Positions 1-6,121 of a stretch of 6,223 nucleotides of DNA are shown in pieces. The stretch's first letter is position 1; every line of letters begins with the position of its first letter. Position numbers and translations under genes: made by a program. The notes under the pieces are model-generated. The model ran no database searches and had not been told where the DNA came from. It was given only the letters and a program-made list of their open reading frames with translations. This stretch comes from Thermoleophilaceae bacterium (lineage in GTDB: Bacteria > Actinomycetota > Thermoleophilia > Solirubrobacterales > Thermoleophilaceae), in assembly GCA_013695885.1 (NCBI GenBank), contig JACCZP010000081.1:1-6223 (forward strand). The letters run 5' to 3'.

Positions 1-1449
1 GCCGAAGTACTGGTTGAAGCCGAGGACGTCGAACTGCGAGTAGGCCTTCTGCGGGCCGATGTTCGGCAGCGAGCGCAGGTCGATGCCGACCGGACGCGTG
101 GGGTCGAAGCTACGGGCGGTCCGGTTCGCCTGGTCGAGCCACCTCGCCACCCCGGGGTTGCCGTTCACGCCCGGGGCCAGCTCGTTGGCCACCGAGTTCA
201 CGATCACCGACGGGTGCGAGTAGCCGCGCTCGAGCGCCCCGCGCACGTCGCGAAGGGCCTGGATCCGGCGGCCGCGGGACTGGAGCTGCGTCGAGCGCTG
301 GTAGACCGGCGCCTGGTTCCAGACGAGGATGCCGTTGCGATCGAAGGCGTCGAGCAGGCGCTCGTTGAGCGCGTAGTGGGCGCGCACGACATCCGCGCCG
401 ACCGACTTGACCTGGCGCACTATCCCGTCGATGTCCGAGTCACGCAGAGCCGCGCCCCGACCGGGGACGTCCTCGTGGATGGAGACCCCGCGCATGTTCA
501 GCGGCAGGCCGTTCAGCATCAGCCGGCCGTTCTCCACGCCGATCGACCGGAAGCCGGTGGTGGAGCGCGCGAGCTCCTGGGGCTGGCCCGCCACCACGGT
601 CTGAGCGGTGACGTCATAGAGGACCGGGTTGCCCGGCGACCACGTCTGCACCGACCCGATCGGAAGGCGGAACTTGACCAGGCGGCGGCGGTTCGCTCGT
701 AGGGGGGCGGTGCGGACGGGCGCGGTCTGCGTCGTACCGGAGGGGTCGCGGAGCCCGACCAGCATGACCGGGTCGGCGATCGTGCTCCGTCCGCGGTTGT
801 GGAAGGTGACCTGGCCGACGAGCTCGCCCTCGCAGCCGACGCAGGGCAGGTTGCCGGTGACCGAGAGGCTCGTGGCCGACAGACGGCCAACCGAGGACAC
901 CGTGACCGGCCGGACGATCCCGCCCCAGTTCCACCACCCCTCGATGGGGTTGCGCCCCTTGCGGTTGTCCACGCGGACGATGAGCGTATTGCCGCCGCGG
1001 CGGATCCCCTCCAGGGACAGCGGCTTGGGTCCGTAGGGGCTGCGATGCTCGCCGATGCGCCTCCCGTTCAGCCAGAAGCTGGACTTGCGGCGGATCTGCT
1101 CGAAGTCCGCGCGGAACTCGGTGCCCGCCGGGGCGCTCAGGCGGATGCGGTACCACCCGACCGTGCCGCCCGGGTAGGGCCGGCCGCTGATGCGGCGCTG
1201 CATGACGTGCGGGATCCGCACAGAGCGCCAGCCGCGGACCACGCCGGGACGTCGCCAGCCCCGGCTGACCCCGACGTTTCCGGGGTCGGCCTTGTAGTCG
1301 ACGCGCACGATGCGCGTGGGCTCGCCCGTCTTCAGGCGGGTGGCCGCGCCGGCGCTCGCGGGCACCGCCATGAGGCCGGCGAGGGCCAGCACCACGAGGA
1401 GGCGCGCAGCGGGCACGCGGCGTCGCCTCCCTGACGTGAGCCGGGTCAT
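1..1449 (-). CDS. Secreted glycoside hydrolase family 2 enzyme (beta-galactosidase/beta-glucuronidase-like), C-terminus off the left edge
   Basis: This frame is open from an ATG at 1449 to the window edge (483 codons), so only the C-terminus is missing. Residues 1-36 look like a Sec signal peptide: a basic start (SGRRRR), the hydrophobic stretch LLVVLALAGLMAV, then a small-residue cleavage region (PASAGA). There is no lipobox cysteine. A beta-sandwich sugar-binding domain follows (about 45-190, containing WWNWGGIVRPV, like the family's AGIYRPV), then an Ig-like domain (about 190-300), then the start of the TIM barrel. Barrel marks are MRGVSIHED (319-327), VVRAHYALNE (R356, H358) and SVANE with N422 and E423, the expected acid/base pair of GH2. 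DVLGFNQYFG at the edge resembles the NRYYGWY region of beta-glucuronidases. The catalytic nucleophile lies outside the window. The enzyme should hydrolyse terminal beta-glycosides outside the membrane; the sugar cannot be told. No clear Shine-Dalgarno precedes the ATG. A CxxC (C203, C206) sits in the Ig-like domain. Confidence 0.92.
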   Translation of the reverse strand, partial: MTRLTSGRRRRVPAARLLVVLALAGLMAVPASAGAATRLKTGEPTRIVRVDYKADPGNVGVSRGWRRPGVVRGWRSVRIPHVMQRRISGRPYPGGTVGWYRIRLSAPAGTEFRADFEQIRRKSSFWLNGRRIGEHRSPYGPKPLSLEGIRRGGNTLIVRVDNRKGRNPIEGWWNWGGIVRPVTVSSVGRLSATSLSVTGNLPCVGCEGELVGQVTFHNRGRSTIADPVMLVGLRDPSGTTQTAPVRTAPLRANRRRLVKFRLPIGSVQTWSPGNPVLYDVTAQTVVAGQPQELARSTTGFRSIGVENGRLMLNGLPLNMRGVSIHEDVPGRGAALRDSDIDGIVRQVKSVGADVVRAHYALNERLLDAFDRNGILVWNQAPVYQRSTQLQSRGRRIQALRDVRGALERGYSHPSVIVNSVANELAPGVNGNPGVARWLDQANRTARSFDPTRPVGIDLRSLPNIGPQKAYSQFDVLGFNQYFG

Positions 1450-1534
1450 GACGTGAACAACGCGCGAGAGGGCGATTGGTTGCGGCGGTCCAGCGGAACT
1501 TGCGTGCATTGGCGAGGCTTCCCCGGATCTCCAC

Positions 1535-1550
1535 CCGAACGGCCGAACGG
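1535..1550. repeat. Exact tandem 8-base direct repeat in the divergent intergenic region
   Basis: CCGAACGG occurs twice head to tail (1535-1542 and 1543-1550). The pair lies in the 157-base gap between the divergently read GH2 gene (start 1449) and the M50 protease gene (start 1607). Its place between two divergent promoters would suit a regulator-binding site, but a chance repeat in GC-rich DNA is equally possible. A short palindrome, GTTAAC, sits at 1562-1567. I see no other clear element in the gap and no convincing -35/-10 pair for the GH2 gene. Confidence 0.35.
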
Positions 1551-1602
1551 GAAGGCGGCAGGTTAACGACTCGCGCGTCCGAAGCACCCCACCACGCGCT
1601 GC

Positions 1603-1608
1603 GACAAT
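1603..1608 (+). promoter_or_regulatory. Possible -10 element for the M50 protease gene
   Basis: GACAAT at 1603-1608 resembles a -10 hexamer. It overlaps the first possible ATG (1607) and ends 7 bases before a second in-frame ATG at 1616. If it is used, transcription would begin near 1616 and give a leaderless message starting at that ATG. No good -35 sequence is seen 16-18 bases upstream, so this is a weak call. Confidence 0.25.
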
Positions 1609-2515
1609 GCAGGGGATGGAACCACGCCTCCGCATGCCCCCCGGCGCCACCGTCCACGAGCAGCCGCAGCTCGTCCCGCCCATCACCGACGAGCGCGGAC
1701 TGGGGGGGCCGGTCGCCGAGCCCAACGAGCCGGTGGTCGAGCCGAGGTCCGTCTGGCGTCGTGCGCTGGGGGCACTCATCGCCTTGGCGGTCCTGATCTT
1801 CTCGTACGGGTCGAAGGCGCTGCTGATCCTCCCCAAGCTCAAGTTCGCCACCACCGGCCTCTCGATGCTGGTGTCGATCGGCGCCTACGCGTTGATCTTC
1901 ACCTGGCGCTTCGCCATCGGGCTCGTGCTGCTCCTGCTGATCCACGAGCTGGGGCACGTCTTCCAGCTCCGGCGCGAGGGGATCAAGGCCTCGGCCCCGC
2001 TGTTCATCCCGTTCCTCGGCGCGGCCGTCGCCATGAAGCAGCTCCCGCGGGACGCGGCCGCGGAGGCTCGGGTCGGCCTCGCGGGGCCCGTGCTCGGGAC
2101 CGTCGGCTGCCTCGTGCCCCTCGCGCTCTACGGGGTGAGCCAGAACCCGCTGTTCCTGGCGCTGACCTTCATCGGCCTCTTCCTCAACCTCTTCAACCTC
2201 CTCCCCGTACTGCCCCTCGACGGCGGGCGCGCGGCCCAGGCGCTCTCGCCGGTGTTCACCTACATCGGGCTCGCCCTGCTCCTGGCGCTCGCCTACGCCG
2301 TGCCCAACCCGATCATGTTCCTGATCCTCGTGTTCGCCGCGATGGAGACCTACCGCCGCTTCAAGCTGCGCAAGACCCCGGAGGCCCAGCGCTATCAGGA
2401 GGTCTCGGCCCGGAACCGCGCCCTGATCGCCGCGGTCTACATCGCGCTCGTCGTCGTGCTGGTCGTGGGCATGCAGTTCACCTTCGTGCCCATGGAGATC
2501 GGCACGGAGCTCTGA
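1607..2515 (+). CDS. M50 family (site-2-protease-like) membrane zinc metalloprotease
   Basis: The product is a predicted 302-residue polytopic membrane protein. Residues 1-50 are a proline-rich, probably cytoplasmic leader, followed by hydrophobic segments at about 53-78, 84-118, 155-178, 180-204, 215-245 and 271-292. The zinc-binding motif HELGH is at 113-117, with E114 the expected catalytic base. The second family motif, NLLPVLPLDGGR (N197, P200, D205), supplies the third zinc ligand. The stretch IPFLGAAVAMK at 134-144 is typical of this subgroup. No PDZ or CBS domain is present, so it is a compact form. The family cleaves substrates within the membrane, often anti-sigma factors or other single-pass proteins; the substrate here is unknown. 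ATGs at 1607, 1616 and 1634 are all possible starts, and none has a well-spaced Shine-Dalgarno; the GGGG directly before 1616 is too close. The gene stands alone, divergent from the GH2 gene and convergent with smpB. Confidence 0.92.
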   Translation: MQGMEPRLRMPPGATVHEQPQLVPPITDERGLGGPVAEPNEPVVEPRSVWRRALGALIALAVLIFSYGSKALLILPKLKFATTGLSMLVSIGAYALIFTWRFAIGLVLLLLIHELGHVFQLRREGIKASAPLFIPFLGAAVAMKQLPRDAAAEARVGLAGPVLGTVGCLVPLALYGVSQNPLFLALTFIGLFLNLFNLLPVLPLDGGRAAQALSPVFTYIGLALLLALAYAVPNPIMFLILVFAAMETYRRFKLRKTPEAQRYQEVSARNRALIAAVYIALVVVLVVGMQFTFVPMEIGTEL

Positions 2516-2538
2516 GCCGGCTCGCGCGGGGCCGGCCG

Positions 2539-2558
2539 GCGGCCCGGATTCAGGCCGC
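2539..2558. terminator. Candidate bidirectional terminator hairpin between convergent genes
   Basis: GCGGCC (2539-2544) pairs with GGCCGC (2553-2558) around an 8-base loop, in the 63-base gap between the M50 stop (2515) and the smpB stop (2579). Neither strand has a T-tract after the stem, so it is not a textbook intrinsic terminator. The call rests on position and stem strength. A 10-base palindrome, GAGCCGGCTC, also overlaps the M50 stop codon at 2514-2523. Confidence 0.35.
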
Positions 2559-2578
2559 TCGGAGCGCTACCGCCGCCG

Positions 2579-3058
2579 TCACCCCCGCTCGGACAGGGCC
2601 CTGTCGATCTCCCGGCGTTGCTCGCGCGCCTTGATGTCGCGCCGGCGGTCGCGCACGTCCTTGCCGCGAGCCAGCGCGATCTCGACCTTCGCCCGGGGGC
2701 CCGAGAAGTAGACCCGCGTGGGCACCAGCGTCAGCCCGCGCTCCTGGGTGGTGCCGATCAGCCGCTCGATCTCGCGTCGGTGCAGGAGCAGCTTGCGCGG
2801 GCGCTCGGGCTCGTGGTTCTCGCGCGCGGCGGGGCCGTAGGGGGCTATGTGCGTGTTGTGCAGCCAGATCTCGCCGTCGCGGACCGTCGCGTAGGCGTCC
2901 TTCAGCTGGACCTGCCCGGCCCGCAGCGACTTCACCTCGGTTCCCTCGAGCACGATCCCGCACTCGAAGCGCTCGAGCAGCTCGTAGCGGAACGACGCCT
3001 GACGGTTGGTGGCAGCATCGCCGGCGGCCGCCTTGCGCTTGCCCTTCGCGCGTGCCAC
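2579..3058 (-). CDS. smpB: SsrA-binding protein SmpB (trans-translation)
   Basis: SmpB binds tmRNA and carries it into the A site of ribosomes stalled without a stop codon, so the nascent chain is tagged and the ribosome released. The 159-residue product has the usual length and the family landmarks: NRQASFRYELLERFECGIVLEGTEVKSLR in the N-terminal part of the OB-fold (numbering from this start, GTEVKSLR is 39-46), then HEPERPRKLLLHRREIERL and the ARGKDVRDRRRDIKAREQRRE C-terminal tail. The tail is the part that enters the decoding centre and mRNA channel. Here the usual H/Y-D-K-R reads R-D-R-R (136-139). I chose the GTG at 3058 because GGAG stands 5 bases before it. A GTG at 3064 is also possible; it would add two residues and overlap the rnr stop by four bases. 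smpB is the last gene of the ctpA-rnr-smpB operon and is probably translationally coupled to rnr. No ssrA follows it here. Confidence 0.95.
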   Translation of the reverse strand: MARAKGKRKAAAGDAATNRQASFRYELLERFECGIVLEGTEVKSLRAGQVQLKDAYATVRDGEIWLHNTHIAPYGPAARENHEPERPRKLLLHRREIERLIGTTQERGLTLVPTRVYFSGPRAKVEIALARGKDVRDRRRDIKAREQRREIDRALSERG

Positions 3059-3060
3059 GC

Positions 3061-4869
3061 TCACTCCACGCCCGCGGGCGCGTACAGGTCCACGCGGCCG
3101 CGTGGAGCCTCGACCCGGCCCACCTCGACCACCACCGGGTCCCCCAGCCGCAGCTCGCGCCCTGAGCGCTCGCCCACCAGCGCGGTCCCGACCTCGTTGA
3201 GGTTCCACCAGTCCTCGCGCATGCGCCGCACGGGGAGGAAGCCCTCGAAGCCCTCGTCCCCGAAGCGCACGAACGCCCCGGCGCCGATCAGCCCCACCAC
3301 CTCGCCGTCGAAGCGCTCCTCGCGCCCGTGCTCGGCCAGGCGTCGCTCGAGGAGGAAGGCTAGGCACACGTCGTCGGCGTCACGCTCGACGGACAGGGCC
3401 TCGCGCTCGGTGCGCGAGCTCTGCTCACCGGCGTCGGCGAGCGCCTCCGATCGCGGCGCCGTCTCGTCGATCCCGAGCGCGCTGAGCAGCGCGCGATGGG
3501 CGACGAGGTCCGGATAACGGCGGATCGGCGAGGTGAAGTGGCAGTAGCGCGGGCTGGCGAGGCCGGCGTGGCCGAGGTTCTTCGGCGTGTAGTAGGCCTG
3601 CTTGAGCGAGCGCAGCACCAGCGAGGTGAATGCCGCCCGGCCACGTCCCGTGGCCCGCACGTGGGCGGCCACGAGCCGGGAGGCCTCGCCCACGAGGGCG
3701 CCGGCCTGCTGGGGGCTCATCGTCTCGGGCACGGGTGGGGTCGGCACTCCGAGGGAGGCCAGGCGCTCCACCAGGAAGTCGATGGCCTGGGGGTCGGGGC
3801 GCTCGTGCACGCGGTAGAGGGTGGGCGCGCGGCGATCGGCGAGATAGGAGGCCACCTGCTCGTTGGCGAGGATCATCAGCTCCTCGATCACGCGGTGGGA
3901 CTCGGTCTGGGCCTCGAAGGCGACGCCCACCGCGTGCCCCTCCCCGTCGAAGTCGAAGCGCGGCTCGCGGGAGTCGACCTCGAGCGATCCCCGCTGCTCG
4001 CGGCGCCCCGACAGCGCGCGGGCCACTCCTCGCGCGGCGGCGAGGGCCTCACTCCACAGCGCGTCCGCGAGCTCCTCGCCGGCGAAGAGGCGGTCCACCT
4101 GCTCGTAGGTGAGACGGGCGTCGCTGCGGATGCGCGAGCGGTGGAAGGCCGCCGAGCGCACGTCGGATCCCTCCATCTCGAGCTCCACCGTCACGGCCAG
4201 GCGGTCCTCCCCGGGCACGAGCGAGCAGGCGCGGTTGGAGAGGGCCTCGGGGAGCATCGGCTCGACCGCGCCGGGGACGTACACGCTCGTGCCGCGCCTC
4301 GCCGCCTCGCGCTCGACCTCCCCGCCCGGGCGAACGAAAGCGCTCACGTCGGCGATGTGGATCCACACGCGGGTCGTGCCGCCCGGCTCGGCCCGGGCGG
4401 AGATCGCATCGTCGAAGTCGCGCGCGTCCTCGGGGTCGATCGTGAAGGTGGGAAGGGCGGTCAGGTCCCGCCGCGGGCCGGTCCACGGGGGCTCCACCGC
4501 CGCGTCCTCGGCCTCCTGCTCGACCCTGTGGGGGAACGACCGGCGCAGGCCGCGATCGAGCATGAGGCCTTCGAGCACGTCGCGCGCGCGGTCCGGGCGG
4601 CCGAGGACGCGCAGAACGCGGACCCCACGCTTGCCGGGGGCCACGAGCACGAGGTCCCCGGGGGCTCCTTCGCCCCCGCCCTTCAGGGTCAGCGGTCGGC
4701 CGCGCTCGAAGATCGGGGCGGCGGTCAGGAACCGCCCGCGCCGCTCGAGCACGGCCACCTGCGGCTCCTCGAGCGGGGCTCGGCCTCCGCGCCCCGGGCC
4801 GCGGCGCTCGGCCGCGCGCGCCGAGGCGCTCACCTCACCTGATGGTGCGGGGCCGTGGACATCAACCAT
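3061..4869 (-). CDS. rnr: RNase R/RNase II family 3'-5' exoribonuclease, short form
   Basis: The predicted 602-residue enzyme degrades RNA from the 3' end, releasing nucleoside monophosphates. Residues about 35-113 form one cold-shock/OB-like domain ending in VLRVLGRPDRARDVLEGL. The RNB catalytic domain starts near 135: TIDPEDARDFDDAIS carries the four metal-binding aspartates D145, D151, D153 and D154. It continues with HRVIEELMILANEQVA (325-340), a typical RNB helix, and HFTSPIRRYPDL (444-455), the conserved arginine-rich active-site signature. An S1 RNA-binding domain occupies about 517-597, and the protein ends five residues later. E. coli RNase R has 813 residues: this form lacks the N-terminal helix-turn-helix, one of the two cold-shock domains and the lysine-rich C-terminal tail, so its layout is nearer RNase II in size. 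The ATG at 4869 overlaps the end of ctpA by 8 bases. A GTG at 4833 (codon 13) is an alternative start. smpB follows directly, a pairing that favours the RNase R name. Confidence 0.93.
   Translation of the reverse strand: MVDVHGPAPSGEVSASARAAERRGPGRGGRAPLEEPQVAVLERRGRFLTAAPIFERGRPLTLKGGGEGAPGDLVLVAPGKRGVRVLRVLGRPDRARDVLEGLMLDRGLRRSFPHRVEQEAEDAAVEPPWTGPRRDLTALPTFTIDPEDARDFDDAISARAEPGGTTRVWIHIADVSAFVRPGGEVEREAARRGTSVYVPGAVEPMLPEALSNRACSLVPGEDRLAVTVELEMEGSDVRSAAFHRSRIRSDARLTYEQVDRLFAGEELADALWSEALAAARGVARALSGRREQRGSLEVDSREPRFDFDGEGHAVGVAFEAQTESHRVIEELMILANEQVASYLADRRAPTLYRVHERPDPQAIDFLVERLASLGVPTPPVPETMSPQQAGALVGEASRLVAAHVRATGRGRAAFTSLVLRSLKQAYYTPKNLGHAGLASPRYCHFTSPIRRYPDLVAHRALLSALGIDETAPRSEALADAGEQSSRTEREALSVERDADDVCLAFLLERRLAEHGREERFDGEVVGLIGAGAFVRFGDEGFEGFLPVRRMREDWWNLNEVGTALVGERSGRELRLGDPVVVEVGRVEAPRGRVDLYAPAGVE
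3064..3067 (-). promoter_or_regulatory. Shine-Dalgarno sequence deciding the smpB start
   Basis: GGAG on the minus strand is formed by the last codons of rnr. It is followed by a 5-base spacer (TGAGC, which includes the rnr stop) and then GTG at 3058. This spacing favours 3058 over the GTG at 3064, which would overlap the GGAG itself. Confidence 0.55.
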
Positions 4870-6049
4870 CCACCAGGTCGCGGACGGCGCCGAGCGCCTC
4901 GGGGAGCGCCTCGTCGCGCGCCGTCCGGGGGACGTCGCGCGCCCGCACCTTGGGGACTATCCCCTTGTTCGCGATGCTCTCGCCGTCGGGCAGGAAGTAC
5001 TCGCCCACCGTGAGGGTCAGCGCCCCGCCGTTCGGGAGCTCCTCGACCTCCTGGAAGACGCCCTTGCCGAAGGTCTTCTGGCCGACGATCGTGGCCCGGC
5101 CGCGGTCCCGCAGGGCGCCGGTGACGATCTCGCTGGCGCTGGCGCTCCCGCCGTCCACGAGGACGACCACGGGGATGTCCCCGGGGATCGCGTCACCTTC
5201 GGCCTCGAACTCGCGGCGGGACTTGGTGCGGCCGTCGGTGGAGACGATCAGCCCGTCCTCGACGAACAGCGAGGAGACCAGCACGGCCTCCGATAGCAGG
5301 CCGCCGCCGTTGCCCCTCAGATCGAGGACGAGGCCGCGGGCCCCCTCGCCCAGCACGCGGTCGATCTCGCGGCGCAGGAGTCCGTGCGCGCCCTCCGAGA
5401 AGGTGGTGAGCTCGACCACGCCCACGGGCGGGCCCCCGCCGCTGCGGACGACCTTGCCCTGGGCCACCGGGATCTCGATCCGTGCCCGCCCCACGGTCAG
5501 CGTCTTGGTGTCCCCCTTGCCGCCCGGGATGAACGTGATCCGGACGCTCGTGTCGGGCGGCCCCTTGATGAGCGCGGTGGCCGCCTCGGTGGCCATGCCG
5601 GCGATCGAGCGCCCGTCGACCCGGGTGATCACGTCGCCCTTGCGGATGCCCGAGCGCTCGGCTGGGGACTTCTCGAAGACCTCGGCCACGAGCAGGCCCT
5701 TGCGGTCCGGCTGCACGCTCATCCCCACGCCCTCGAAGCGCCCACTGACCCGCTGAGCGAAGAGCTGTGCCTCGCGCGGCGGGAGGTAGGCGGAGAAGCG
5801 GTCGCCGAGGGACTTGACCATCGCGTCGAGCGACGCGCGCCGCAGGCGCTCGTCGTCGACCGGCCTGTAGTAGTTCGCGCGTATCGACTCCATCAGCGCC
5901 GCGCGCGTGCGGTCGTAGTCGCTGTCCTCGACGAACAGCGCCCGCGCGCCCGTGGGGAGCAGGCTGGGGTGCCCTCCGAGGTAGAGCCCTACGCCCAGTA
6001 CCACGAGCACCAGCAACAGGGACAGCGTGAAGGAGTAGACCCGGGACAT
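4862..6049 (-). CDS. ctpA: S41 family C-terminal processing serine protease (CtpA/Tsp-like)
   Basis: The predicted 395-residue protease is membrane-anchored and acts outside the cytoplasm, cutting proteins after recognising their C-termini. Residues 6-25 (SFTLSLLLVLVVLGVGLYLG) form a signal anchor without a clear cleavage site. A helical stretch follows (about 43-100), then a PDZ domain (about 103-190) whose carboxylate-binding loop is FEGVGM, then the S41 protease core. The Ser-Lys dyad is visible: S304 in GGSASASEIVTGAL and K329 in TFGKG, 25 residues apart as in characterised members, with Q333 completing the usual set. LDLRGNGGG (242-250) is another family signature. There is no C-terminal peptidoglycan-binding domain. 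An in-frame TGA at 6086-6084 rules out an upstream start, and the ATG at 6049 is the first start after it. No Shine-Dalgarno is seen; a hairpin stands just before the start instead. It is the first gene in view of the operon with rnr and smpB. Confidence 0.94.
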   Translation of the reverse strand: MSRVYSFTLSLLLVLVVLGVGLYLGGHPSLLPTGARALFVEDSDYDRTRAALMESIRANYYRPVDDERLRRASLDAMVKSLGDRFSAYLPPREAQLFAQRVSGRFEGVGMSVQPDRKGLLVAEVFEKSPAERSGIRKGDVITRVDGRSIAGMATEAATALIKGPPDTSVRITFIPGGKGDTKTLTVGRARIEIPVAQGKVVRSGGGPPVGVVELTTFSEGAHGLLRREIDRVLGEGARGLVLDLRGNGGGLLSEAVLVSSLFVEDGLIVSTDGRTKSRREFEAEGDAIPGDIPVVVLVDGGSASASEIVTGALRDRGRATIVGQKTFGKGVFQEVEELPNGGALTLTVGEYFLPDGESIANKGIVPKVRARDVPRTARDEALPEALGAVRDLVDG

Positions 6050-6056
6050 GACGGAA

Positions 6057-6078
6057 AGGGCGCCGTCGCGGGCGCCCT
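6057..6078 (-). terminator. Strong hairpin 7 bases before the ctpA start: terminator, attenuator or 5'-leader stem
   Basis: AGGGCGCC (6057-6064) pairs perfectly with GGCGCCCT (6071-6078) around a 6-base loop. Read on the minus strand it is preceded by GAGAAG and followed by TTCC, giving a short U-stretch of three with the last stem base. This is a weak version of the A-rich/stem/U-rich layout of intrinsic terminators. It may end transcription from a gene off the right edge, attenuate ctpA, or form the 5' end of the ctpA message if the -10 candidate at 6090-6085 is real. The stem is certain; the role is not. Confidence 0.5.
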
Positions 6079-6084
6079 CTTCTC

Positions 6085-6090
6085 AGGGTA
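6085..6090 (-). promoter_or_regulatory. Possible -10 element of the ctpA-rnr-smpB operon
   Basis: TACCCT on the minus strand fits the TANNNT pattern of -10 elements in GC-rich actinobacteria. Transcription would begin near 6078, leaving a leader of roughly 29 bases made up mostly of the 6057-6078 hairpin. No good -35 is seen; that position falls inside the 6091-6121 hairpin. Confidence 0.3.
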
Positions 6091-6121
6091 GCCGGGCGCG
6101 GAGCGAGTCCCGGCGCCCGGC
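6091..6121. repeat. Perfect 9-bp inverted repeat upstream of ctpA
   Basis: GCCGGGCGC (6091-6099) pairs exactly with GCGCCCGGC (6113-6121). The 13-base loop can itself add a 3-bp inner stem (6100-6102 with 6108-6110). No T-tract follows directly on either strand; on the plus strand a run of four T appears only at 6134-6137. It could be a factor-binding site, part of a terminator for an upstream gene, or a byproduct of base composition. Confidence 0.45.

Noticed and set aside
1..60. Twin-arginine (Tat) export for the GH2 protein, prompted by RRRR in its signal peptide (encoded near 1420-1430)
   Set aside because: The residues after the arginines (VPAAR) do not fit the RRxFLK pattern, and an arginine-rich start is common in Sec signals of high-GC species. 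Sec is the simpler reading.
614..1957. Long minus-strand open frame (447 codons) spanning the GH2 start, the intergenic gap and the M50 5' half
   Set aside because: It is out of frame with the GH2 gene, runs antisense to the M50 gene, and gives a low-complexity Arg/Pro/His-rich product without motifs. The GH2 and M50 frames carry clear catalytic signatures, so this is a GC-driven shadow.
2516..2578. tmRNA (ssrA) gene next to smpB
   Set aside because: The gap is only 63 bases and shows no tRNA-like acceptor end. ssrA must lie elsewhere.
3065..3367. Extension of smpB upstream to make a 262-residue protein
   Set aside because: The added N-terminal part is an Arg/Gly-rich shadow frame of the rnr S1 domain. 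SmpB homology begins right after the GTG at 3058, which has its own GGAG.
3496..4842. 448-codon plus-strand open frame opposite rnr
   Set aside because: The translation is Gly/Arg/His/Ala-rich with no domain signature, and it is the mirror of a well-supported RNB gene. Long antisense frames are expected at this base composition.
4109..5756. Overlapping plus-strand frames opposite rnr and ctpA
   Set aside because: They are Ser/Arg/Pro-rich products without motifs, opposite two genes with intact catalytic residues.
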